64,000 nucleotides of DNA from Rubellimicrobium arenae (GTDB taxonomy: Bacteria > Pseudomonadota > Alphaproteobacteria > Rhodobacterales > Rhodobacteraceae), in NCBI RefSeq assembly GCF_017916295.1, contig NZ_JAFMSS010000001.1:186001-250000 (forward strand). Direction: 5' to 3'. Shown here one piece after another: positions 57,338-64,000 of this stretch. The first letter of the stretch is position 1; each line of letters starts with the position of its first letter. The notes beneath the pieces were generated by a model. The model had not been told where the DNA came from. It was given only the letters and a program-made list of their open reading frames with translations, and searched no databases. Made by a program: the position numbers and the translations under genes.

Positions 57338-57705
57338 TCGGTGCCTCGCTCCCGATCTCATCCCGCCGCTTACGATCCAGAAACGACGATCCCACCGCGC
57401 ACGTGGGGATCATGCAGACAACGAACCGAACGAAAACGCAACCTAGAGCCTAGTAGCTTCGCGCCAAGCGAGGAGCAAATCCGGGCTGCCGCGATGAGAT
57501 GCCTCAGTGCCATGCCAGACCGGTCGGCAACCTGCGCCCTTCTTGCCCCGCGGTGGCCGGGATCGGCGGCCCTGTCACGAAGGGACGGAATCACTGACCG
57601 GTTGCCGTTCTGGATTCGCCGGCATCGCCGGTCGAGCCAACCGATGCGACGCCCTGCTTAGGCCGGTGCCCCTCCCCCTTCGGGCATGTCCTTCGGCGAG
57701 GCGGC
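57338..57705. other. Intergenic region between receiver and aldo/keto reductase genes
   Basis: 368 bases with no supported gene. It should hold the promoter for the receiver/LOV pair. I found no GGAAC-N16/17-CGTT site in it on either strand. Confidence 0.35.
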
Positions 57706-58578
57706 TCACCCCGGCGAGGCGCGGCCCTGCCGGTCAAGGGCCGCGAAGTCCTCGTCCGTGAGTTCGATGCCGGCCGCGCGGACGTTGTCCTCCAGGTGGG
57801 CCACCTGGCTCGTTCCCGGGATCGGCAGCATCACGGGGCTGCGCCTGAGGACCCAGGCCAAGGCCACCTGACTGGGCGTCGCGCCCAGCCGTCGGACGAT
57901 GGTGTCAAGGGCGCCGCCGGGCCGCGCGAGATCGCCCGCCGCCAGCGGGAACCACGGAATGAAGCCGATCCCCTCGCGTTCGCAGTAATCGAGGACCGCC
58001 TCGCTGCCCCGGTCCGCCAGATTGTAGCGGTTCTGCACCGTGGCGACGGGGAACACCTTCCGCGCCGCCTCGATGTCCTCGACGCCGCATTCGCTCAGGC
58101 CCGCATGGGCGATCAGCCCTTCGCCGATCATGTCCGCAATGACCCCGAACTGCTCGTCACGCGGCACCTTGGGATCGATGCGATGCAGCTGCCAAAGGCC
58201 GATCCGCTCCTGCCTGAGGCGGCGCAGGCTCATCAGCACGCATTGGCGAAGATATTCGGGCCGCCCGACCGGCGGCCACACGTTCGGGCCGGTCCGGGTC
58301 AGACCGCCCTTGGTGGCGATCAGCATGTCCGGATATGGCGCAAGCGCCTCGGCGATGAGATCCTCGCTCACGAAGGGTCCGTAGGAATCGGCCGTGTCGA
58401 TGAAGTTGACGCCCAGCTCGGGCAGGCGGCGCAGGACCCGCAAGGCTTCCCCGCGGTCCTTGGGCTCGCCCCAGATGCCCGGGCCGGTGATCCGCATGGC
58501 CCCAAAGCCCAGCCGATGGACCGGGATCTCGTTGCCGATCTTGAAGACGCCCGAGGGGGCGGCGGATGGGATGTTCAT
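57706..58578 (-). CDS. Aldo/keto reductase
   Basis: A 290-residue NADPH-type aldo/keto reductase. The catalytic tetrad is visible: Asp61 and Tyr66 (DTADSYG), Lys90 (IATKGG) and His132 (QLHRID). GLSECGVEDIEAA and the C-terminal PIPGTSQVAHLEDNV, with SQVALAWVLRR, bind NADPH. Acts on aldehydes or ketones of unknown identity. The start is the ATG at 58578 after GGAG; an ATG at 58602 is also in frame. Confidence 0.93.
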   Translation of the reverse strand: MNIPSAAPSGVFKIGNEIPVHRLGFGAMRITGPGIWGEPKDRGEALRVLRRLPELGVNFIDTADSYGPFVSEDLIAEALAPYPDMLIATKGGLTRTGPNVWPPVGRPEYLRQCVLMSLRRLRQERIGLWQLHRIDPKVPRDEQFGVIADMIGEGLIAHAGLSECGVEDIEAARKVFPVATVQNRYNLADRGSEAVLDYCEREGIGFIPWFPLAAGDLARPGGALDTIVRRLGATPSQVALAWVLRRSPVMLPIPGTSQVAHLEDNVRAAGIELTDEDFAALDRQGRASPG

Positions 58579-59191
58579 GTGACCGGCTCCAAGATGAGAC
58601 ACGCCTGTGTGACAACGGCACCTGTGTTCCCGTGCGAATTTTGCAAGTCGCCATGGCCGTCAACCTCGAACGACACAGCACTCGGAACCCGCCGGACCGC
58701 GCAGAGCCGCCTTCCCGCGCGACCGTCCTGACAGGTCGGACCTCAGTCGCCGCAGCCTTCGATGCGCAGAGGACGCCCCCGGCTGGCCCGAGCGCCTCCG
58801 GGCCATCGGCAGGCACCGTGAAACCACGGTGGGCCGGATCGGGAGAGCGAAGGCGGCGAACTGACAACCGCCAGGGGTCGGCATGAACAAAGGTGCGTTC
58901 ACCCAGGTCGGGTCAGGCGGGAACACGGCGCGCCGGAACTCTCCGCCCCGATCCGCGACGCGGCACGACCTGTCGACGAGACCGTGGGGCTGAAAGCCTG
59001 CCGGGGGCGCCTCGCACGAACTGATCCGTCAGGATCCTGCAAGGCCGCAGCTGGCCGGCATCCCCCTGGAGGGAAGGGCGGTCCCCTCCCATCATGTGGC
59101 CGGGCGTGGCACGCGTGCGGCACCAGCGTCGGGAGTCCGTCAGGATGCCGGGGCTTATGCTCAGGTCCCGGCCCGGCGCCCTGCCCCATTC
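58579..59191. other. Gene-free stretch upstream of the aldo/keto reductase
   Basis: 613 bases with only short overlapping frames on both strands, none with a start context or recognisable motif. The GATCC-gtca-GGATC element near 59020 is a weak dyad. Confidence 0.35.
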
Positions 59192-59572
59192 TCAGACAGG
59201 GCGGAGGTCGCGTACGGCGACGGGCTTCTCGGCCCGGGGGACGCCGGCGTAGGCGGGCGGGATGGCGGCGGCCTCGTAGCCGGTCGCGAAGATGAACGGC
59301 ACGCCCATGTCGCGCAGCCGGTCGGCCACGGGCCAGGCCATCTGGCCCTGGAGATTGATGTCGAGGATGGCCATGGAAGGCGGAGGACCGCTCTTCAGCA
59401 GGTCAAGGGCCTCGGCCACCGTGGGGACCGGACCGAGGATCTCGGCGCCCTCGCGCTCCAGCTCCTCGCGCAGGTCCTTGGCCAGGATGTACTCGTCCTC
59501 CACGACGAGCACGCGACGACCCCGGAACGGGGACGCGGCCCAGCCTGCGCTCGGCGATTCCATCTCAGGCAT
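59192..59572 (-). CDS. Short response-regulator receiver protein, C terminus shortened
   Basis: A 126-residue receiver domain: RRVLVVEDEYILAKDLREEL, AILDINLQGQMAWPVADRL with the phospho-Asp, FIFATGYEAAA and EKPVAVRDLRPV. The protein ends just after the conserved Lys of beta5 and lacks most of the last helix found in the related receiver at 57 kb. The start at ATG 59572 follows GGGAGGA. The upstream frame overlaps its start by eight bases, which suggests co-translation. Confidence 0.85.
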   Translation of the reverse strand: MPEMESPSAGWAASPFRGRRVLVVEDEYILAKDLREELEREGAEILGPVPTVAEALDLLKSGPPPSMAILDINLQGQMAWPVADRLRDMGVPFIFATGYEAAAIPPAYAGVPRAEKPVAVRDLRPV

Positions 59573-60203
59573 AGGCGTCCTCCCTGGCTGGGCCGCCCCC
59601 GCCCTGCGTGGACGGGATGGGCAGCGTGATGGCGCGCCTCGCACCCCCCCGGGCGTGAGCGCGTAATCTGTCTTGGCGCCGAGCCGATGCGGCAACACGG
59701 TCGATCAACTCGCGCCCATGACCGCGGCAACGTGGGACGAGGACCTCCCTGCGGGCCGCGCGGAGACCGTTGGGCTCCGGCCTGGGGACGGCCACCCCGA
59801 TCGCGCGACGGTCGACCCGCAGCCGCTGCACGCCGTCCGCGCCGGGCCCAAGGTTGCGAATGACGTCCATCCGTCCCTCACGCCGGGCAGCGCGAGGCAC
59901 GTCGGCATGTCCTGATATGGCCATATCGGCCAGCACGGACGCGGCCTCCGACATCCCCGCTGACAACGCCCGGGAACCCGACGGATCCCGCAAGCGCGCG
60001 CAGTGCCTAGCCCAAACGCGGAAGGCCAGGCGCTCCTCACGTTCGCGCAGGGCGGGCACCCTCTCGGTCGCCGCGAACACAACCGCCATGACCCCAGCCG
60101 CCGCGTCCGCCCGGTCCCGCGCCGGGCCGAAGGGGCCGGTGAACCACGCTGCCTCCGCGCGCCTGTCGGGGTCCGGCACCCTGTGCCTGTCCTCCACGGT
60201 CAT
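59565..60203 (-). CDS. Hypothetical protein overlapping receiver start
   Basis: 212 residues from an ATG at 60203 to a TGA at 59565-59567, overlapping the receiver start by eight bases. The sequence is Arg/Ala-rich with helical stretches such as REREERLAFRVWARHCARLRDP and a DVIRNLGPGADGVQRLRVDRRAIGVAVPRP segment. Base use is less regular than neighbours. No family is recognised; it may be a real unknown or a decayed gene. The longer frame to 60539 looks non-coding at its start. Confidence 0.35.
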   Translation of the reverse strand: MTVEDRHRVPDPDRRAEAAWFTGPFGPARDRADAAAGVMAVVFAATERVPALREREERLAFRVWARHCARLRDPSGSRALSAGMSEAASVLADMAISGHADVPRAARREGRMDVIRNLGPGADGVQRLRVDRRAIGVAVPRPEPNGLRAARREVLVPRCRGHGRELIDRVAASARRQDRLRAHARGGARRAITLPIPSTQGGGGPAREDAYA

Positions 60204-61020
60204 CGCCTCGCCCGCGTCCGCGCGGGAATGGACGGGGCAATTGCAAATCAGCTGGCCGAGGACGCCGGGGGCCTTGGCTCTCGCGAGCGGAAGGAGGAGC
60301 GTTGTCGTCTTGGCCGAACCCCGCCCTACCGGGCCAGCATGATGGGATAGCCTCTGGCACGCGTCAGGTCCACGGCGGGGCGCAGGCTCCGCCACCAACC
60401 CGCACTCGTCCAAGCCGAGTGGCCGCCCAGGCGTGATCACGAGGGCGGCGGGCCATCTCGCTGTCGCCCTGGGCCAGCCCGGGGCGGCGTCGTACCTTGT
60501 CACAACCCAGCCCTTCACTGAACAGCGGACCAAGCCCACCTAACCAGGGGTGAGGCGCGATGTTCCCTGCGGGTGGGCATTTCTGATAGGGCTCTCGACC
60601 CGCCGCACCGCAGGGCGTGCGACAGGCTTTCAACAGCCCGGCCATTGGCCTGGGCCGGCATGCCGTGGCCTTTCGTGAGATCGATTCGGCCGATTGGACC
60701 CGCGCCCTCGCGCCCGCCCGCAATGACGCCCTTCCCACCCTGGACGCGCGGTCTCGGGCATCTCACGCCACAGCACTCCCACGTACCGGCCCCAAGCGCG
60801 TCCGGGCGGCAGCATCGGCCGCAAGCCCGACGACGGCCAGCACAGCAGCCCGGCCCCTCGCGCCAAGGTGATGTCGGACTCGGTCGGAACTGCCACATTC
60901 CAAGTTCCACCGAGACGCCGGGGCTCTCAGGACCAAACGTCGGGCCGCCGTGCCTGGGGCACGCCACGTCTCCGACGCAGCGGCCAAGGGCGCCAGCCCC
61001 GCCCAGCGGGCACCCTGGAG
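60204..61020. other. Gene-poor stretch before the LysR-type regulator
   Basis: 817 bases with only short, mutually overlapping frames of biased composition. Nothing recognisable, no repeat and no RNA gene was seen. It may be the remnant of deleted genes. Confidence 0.4.
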
Positions 61021-61908
61021 TCAGGGACGCACCTCACCAGCAACAGCGAGAAAGCCGGCCACGTAGTCCGTCCCGAGGTCAGACCGGCGCAGGCCGACGT
61101 TGATGCTCTTCTGGAGTCCCCCCGCTCCGATGCCGAGCGTGGCGATGGGCATCCCCACCGCCATCTCTCGCAGGAGCCAGTCCGGCAGCACGCTCACGCC
61201 GCGCCCGGCCACGACCAGCTGGAGCATCAGGTCGAGGCTTTCGACCGGCACCCGGCGTCCGGGGCGGCAGGCGGCGGGGATCAGGAAGCGCGTATAGATG
61301 TCGAGCCGCTCGATCGGGACCGGCACGGTGAGCAGATCCTCTCCGGTCAGGTCCGATGGCTCGACGAAGGATCGTCCGGCCAGCGGATGATCGCTGCGGA
61401 CCGCCAGCCTCAGTTCGTAGTCGAACACCGGCGCAAAGTGCAGATCCGGCCCCGCCACCGGGTCGGGCGTGACGAGCACGTCGATCTCGTGGTTCTGGAG
61501 GGCGGCCACGCCATCGAAGCGGAAGGCCGACCGAACCTCGAGATCCACGTCAGGCCAGGCGGCCAGATAGGGCGCGGTCACCCGCATCAGCCACTTCTCG
61601 CAAGGATGGCATTCCATGCCGATCCGCAACGCGCCCCGTCGTCCGCGCGCGATGTCGGCCAGCACGCGCTCGGCGTGCTCGAGCTCGGGCAGGAGGCGCT
61701 CGGCCAAGTCGAGGAGATACGCGCCAGCCTGCGTGAGCTCCAGGCTCCGGCCCTTCTTGCGCCAGACCCGGACCTGATGGCGGTCCTCCAGCTTCGCGAT
61801 GGCATGGCTGATCGCGGACTGGCTCAGGTTCAGGCGGTCGGCGGCGGCCGTCACGCTTCCTGCGCGGCTGACCTCCCGGATCAGGGCCAGATGCTGACGG
61901 TCGAGCAT
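61021..61908 (-). CDS. LysR-type regulator, MetR-like
   Basis: A 295-residue LysR regulator. The N-terminal winged HTH has GSVTAAADRLNLSQSAISHAIAKLE (about 17-41). The effector domain has RIGMECHPCEKWLMRVTAPYLAAWPDV, close to the ECH.C..WLMP pattern of MetR, whose effector is homocysteine. Start ATG at 61908: the AAGGA site is too close to an alternative start (61917). Divergent from the patB-like lyase across a 14-bp palindrome. MetR-like control of methionine or sulfur genes is a good working guess. Confidence 0.88.
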   Translation of the reverse strand: MLDRQHLALIREVSRAGSVTAAADRLNLSQSAISHAIAKLEDRHQVRVWRKKGRSLELTQAGAYLLDLAERLLPELEHAERVLADIARGRRGALRIGMECHPCEKWLMRVTAPYLAAWPDVDLEVRSAFRFDGVAALQNHEIDVLVTPDPVAGPDLHFAPVFDYELRLAVRSDHPLAGRSFVEPSDLTGEDLLTVPVPIERLDIYTRFLIPAACRPGRRVPVESLDLMLQLVVAGRGVSVLPDWLLREMAVGMPIATLGIGAGGLQKSINVGLRRSDLGTDYVAGFLAVAGEVRP

Positions 61909-61920
61909 TATGCACATCCT

Positions 61921-61934
61921 TCATGCATGCATGA
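61921..61934. promoter_or_regulatory. 14-bp perfect palindrome between MetR-like and PatB-like genes
   Basis: TCATGCATGCATGA, an exact palindrome 13 bases upstream of the MetR-like ATG and 86 bases before the lyase ATG. It fits a LysR-type operator for both genes, but does not match the E. coli MetR consensus closely. Confidence 0.5.
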
Positions 61935-62019
61935 GATCATGCCATTTCTGCTCATGCTGGACCTCTGGTAGGCCCGGGTCAACGTCCCCTTGCCGCCTCC
62001 GGCCCCACCGAGGTTCCCG

Positions 62020-63249
62020 ATGAACGTTGCCGGCCACCTGAACTGCTTCGACGAGGTGATCGACCGCCGCACGTCGCATTCCATGAAGTGGGATGGCGCG
62101 AAGGCGATGCTCGCCCCGGACGAGGCTGCCGCCGATCCGCTGCCGATGTGGGTGGCCGACATGGACTTCCGCGCGCCGCAGCCGGTGATCGACGCGCTGG
62201 TGGAGGCCTCACGGCAGGGCGTCTTCGGCTACCCGAACGGCAGCCCGGCCAGTTGCGTCGCGGCCGTGGTCGGCTGGCAGGCGCGGCGCTTTGGCTGGGA
62301 GGTCGCGCCCGAGTGGGTCGTCCAGACCTCGGGCGTCATCACGGCGATCAAGATCATCCTTCAGGCCTTTTCCGGCCCCGGCGACGGCGTGCTGATCCAG
62401 CCGCCGGTCTATGGGCACTTCCGCGACGACGCGCTGCTGAACGGCCGCATCCCCCACCCTGCGCCGCTGGTGCGGACCGAGAGCGGCTACCGTTACGACG
62501 AGGCGGCGTTCGAGGCGGCGATCCGCCCGAACACCCGGATCTTCCTCCTGAGCCATCCGCACAACCCGACCGGCACCGTCTGGACCGAGGCCGAGCTGCG
62601 CAGCATGGGCGAGATCTGCGCCCGGCATGGCGTCCTGGTTGTCTCGGACGAGATCCATCAGGACCTCATCATGGCCCCGGAACTGCGGCACGTGCCCTTC
62701 GCCAGCCTGGGCGAGGGGTTTGCCCGGAACAGCATCACCTGCACCGCGCCCAGCAAGACCTTCAACCTGCCGGGGCTGCAATGCGCGAACATCTTCATCC
62801 CGGACCGGCGGCTGCGGGAGGGGTTCCGGCGCCAGCAGGACCGCAACATGGCCCCGCTGGTGAACGTCATGGGCCTTGTCGCCGCCGAGGCCGCCTACAC
62901 CCACGGCGAGCCCTGGCTCGAGGAGCTTCTCCCTTACGTGCGGGCGAACCATGCCCACTTCGCGGCGGCGGTCAGCGGCCTGAACGCCGGCCTCCGCGTG
63001 CTGCCGGCGGACTCGCTCTATCTGGCCTGGATGGACTGCCGGGGGCTCGGCCTGGACGCCGAGGACCTGAACAGGTTCATGCTGACCCAGGCCCGTCTCT
63101 GGCTCGACAAGGGTCAGAAGTTCGGGCCCGAAGGGGAGGGGTACATGCGCATCAACTTGGGCTGCCCCCGAGCGACCTTGGACGAGGCGATCGCCCGATT
63201 GACCTGCGCCATTGGGGCTCTGCGGCCCCGGCGGGAGCAGGCGGCATGA
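62020..63249 (+). CDS. patB: PatB/MalY-type PLP-dependent C-S lyase (cystathionine beta-lyase)
   Basis: A 409-residue fold-type I PLP enzyme of the MalY/PatB group. HSMKWDG near the N terminus, MWVADMDF, the SHPHNPTGTVW loop, VVSDEIHQDLIM and APSKTFNLPGLQ with the PLP-lysine at 246 are characteristic. It cleaves cystathionine or S-alkylcysteines to thiol, pyruvate and ammonia. The ATG at 62020 follows GAGG by six bases, and a TTG at 61990 is in frame. The adjacent MetR-like regulator is a plausible controller. Confidence 0.92.
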   Translation: MNVAGHLNCFDEVIDRRTSHSMKWDGAKAMLAPDEAAADPLPMWVADMDFRAPQPVIDALVEASRQGVFGYPNGSPASCVAAVVGWQARRFGWEVAPEWVVQTSGVITAIKIILQAFSGPGDGVLIQPPVYGHFRDDALLNGRIPHPAPLVRTESGYRYDEAAFEAAIRPNTRIFLLSHPHNPTGTVWTEAELRSMGEICARHGVLVVSDEIHQDLIMAPELRHVPFASLGEGFARNSITCTAPSKTFNLPGLQCANIFIPDRRLREGFRRQQDRNMAPLVNVMGLVAAEAAYTHGEPWLEELLPYVRANHAHFAAAVSGLNAGLRVLPADSLYLAWMDCRGLGLDAEDLNRFMLTQARLWLDKGQKFGPEGEGYMRINLGCPRATLDEAIARLTCAIGALRPRREQAA

Positions 63250-63647
63250 GGGCGACGTATCATGCCATGCAGGTGGCGGCACCCGGCCGGTTCGAGATCG
63301 TCGAGCGGCCCGTGCCCCGTCCCGCGCCGGGCGAGATCCTGATCGCGGTCGAGGCCTGCGGCATCTGCGACGCCGACGCGAGCAACATCGAGAAGGCCGA
63401 TCCGGCGGCTCGCTGGGTCCCGGACCATGCGGTGGTGGGCGGCGAGCGCGGGAGGGTCGGCTCGATCACCGGCTCGCCCTACGAGAGCGAGCGCACGGTC
63501 GACTTCAGCGTGCTGACCGGCGTGCGGCCCCTGATCGACGTGCTGCCCCTGGAGCGCGCCCAGACGGCCTATGACAGAATGAGATCCGGCGACGCCACGT
63601 TCCGGATGGTGCTGACCATGGGGGATTCGACCGATGCTCATCAATGA
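63246..63647 (+). pseudogene. Internally deleted zinc-type alcohol dehydrogenase
   Basis: A 133-residue frame that starts in the patB stop (ATGA, 63246). Residues 1-65 (RFEIVERPVPRPAPGEILIAVEACGICDADAS...DHAVVG) are the N-terminal GroES-like part of a zinc MDR alcohol dehydrogenase of about 340 residues. Residues from about 72 onwards (VGSITGSPYESERTVDFSVLTGVRP...ERAQTAYDRMRSGDATFRMVLTM) are the C-terminal end of the same family. The Rossmann fold and the rest of the catalytic zinc site, about 200 residues, are absent and the join is in frame. It is unlikely to be an active dehydrogenase. Confidence 0.8.
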
Positions 63648-64000
63648 CGACCTGACCAAGACTGTCCTGGTTCAGGCAGGCCGGCTCGACTGGGTGCCAA
63701 GCCCGGCGGCCGGGGTGGACCGCAAGATGCTCTACCGCGAAGGCGGCGAGGTCGCGCGGGCCACCTCCCTCGTCCGCTACGCCCCGGGCAGCGCCTTCCC
63801 CGCTCATGTCCACTCGGGCGGCGAGGAAATCCTCGTGCTCGAGGGCACCTTCCAGGACGAGCACGGCGACTATCCGGCGGGGAGCTACTTCCGCAACCCG
63901 CCCGGGACCTCGCACAGCCCGGCGGCGGCCGAAGGCTGCGTGATCTTCGTGCGCCTCTGGCAGCACCGCGAAGGCGACCACGCCCAGATCGTGCGCCAGC
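63634..64000 (+). CDS. Cupin (ChrR-like) protein, 3' end cut by window edge
   Basis: 122 residues visible. A cupin metal-binding pattern, AHVHSGGEEILVLEGTFQDE and DYPAGSYFRNPPGTSHS (His and Glu ligands), resembles the ChrR-type cupins that bind Zn or Fe. It starts 14 bases before the end of the deleted dehydrogenase frame and continues past the window. Its role with PatB and the regulator is unclear. Confidence 0.8.
   Translation, partial: MLINDDLTKTVLVQAGRLDWVPSPAAGVDRKMLYREGGEVARATSLVRYAPGSAFPAHVHSGGEEILVLEGTFQDEHGDYPAGSYFRNPPGTSHSPAAAEGCVIFVRLWQHREGDHAQIVRQ

Overview
The window reads as a chromosomal segment of a GC-rich alphaproteobacterium, most probably a member of the Rhodobacterales (Rhodobacteraceae). 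Supporting signs are the two-domain cold-shock protein, the ppiD-trpE junction, a secreted protein ending in a VPLPA-CTERM-like tail (VIPVPATG, a hydrophobic helix, then RRRR), dense four-base ATGA overlaps, and GTG starts with clear Shine-Dalgarno sites. I saw no rRNA, tRNA, CRISPR array, insertion sequence or prophage. Genus-level assignment is not possible from this alone.

Layout. 0-9.3 kb is housekeeping: a DUF192 protein (cut by the window edge), a two-domain cold-shock protein, pdxH, fabI, a LysE-type exporter, gpt, an aminotransferase, ppiD, trpE and dusA. 9.7-12.1 kb holds a cydAB quinol oxidase locus in which cydA has an in-frame TGA exactly where the conserved Trp of the GRQPW motif belongs. 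12.4-25.1 kb is mixed: a GH13 alpha-glucosidase, a small membrane protein, a bacteriophytochrome hybrid kinase, a 33-residue leader ORF coupled to a CelD-like GNAT protein behind an EcfG-like promoter, a methyltransferase, a VPLPA-CTERM protein, an MDR oxidoreductase and a 1001-residue PAS/PAS/PAS/GAF hybrid kinase.

25.2-41.3 kb is the most coherent accessory unit: thirteen minus-strand genes with a XRE-cupin regulator first, then a GAF protein, hyuA2, hyuB2, an M24 creatinase/prolidase-like hydrolase, a family-5 solute-binding protein, an Asp/hydantoin racemase, a complete Dpp-type ABC importer, hyuA1 and hyuB1. It looks like an uptake-and-ring-opening pathway for a cyclic amide (hydantoin, 5-oxoproline or lactam class), with a divergent MFS transporter on the other side of a striking double operator-like repeat.

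41.6-50.1 kb is envelope or secreted: the MFS carrier, a secreted caspase-fold/Sel1-repeat protein with a disordered lipoprotein upstream of it, and a 1316-residue RTX protein. 50.1-64 kb contains small hypothetical proteins, cspA with a textbook terminator, nhaA, a P-loop kinase-like protein, a LOV blue-light hybrid kinase with an overlapping receiver gene, an aldo/keto reductase, a second lone receiver, a gene-poor degraded-looking stretch (about 59.6-61.0 kb), and a MetR-like regulator divergent from a PatB/MalY C-S lyase. The lyase is followed by an internally deleted alcohol dehydrogenase and a ChrR-like cupin that runs off the window.

Taken together, light sensing (bacteriophytochrome and LOV) plus stress signalling (an EcfG-like promoter) recur, but no output regulator (PhyR/NepR/EcfG) and no heme oxygenase is in view. 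All functions are assigned by reading motifs; no database search was run.
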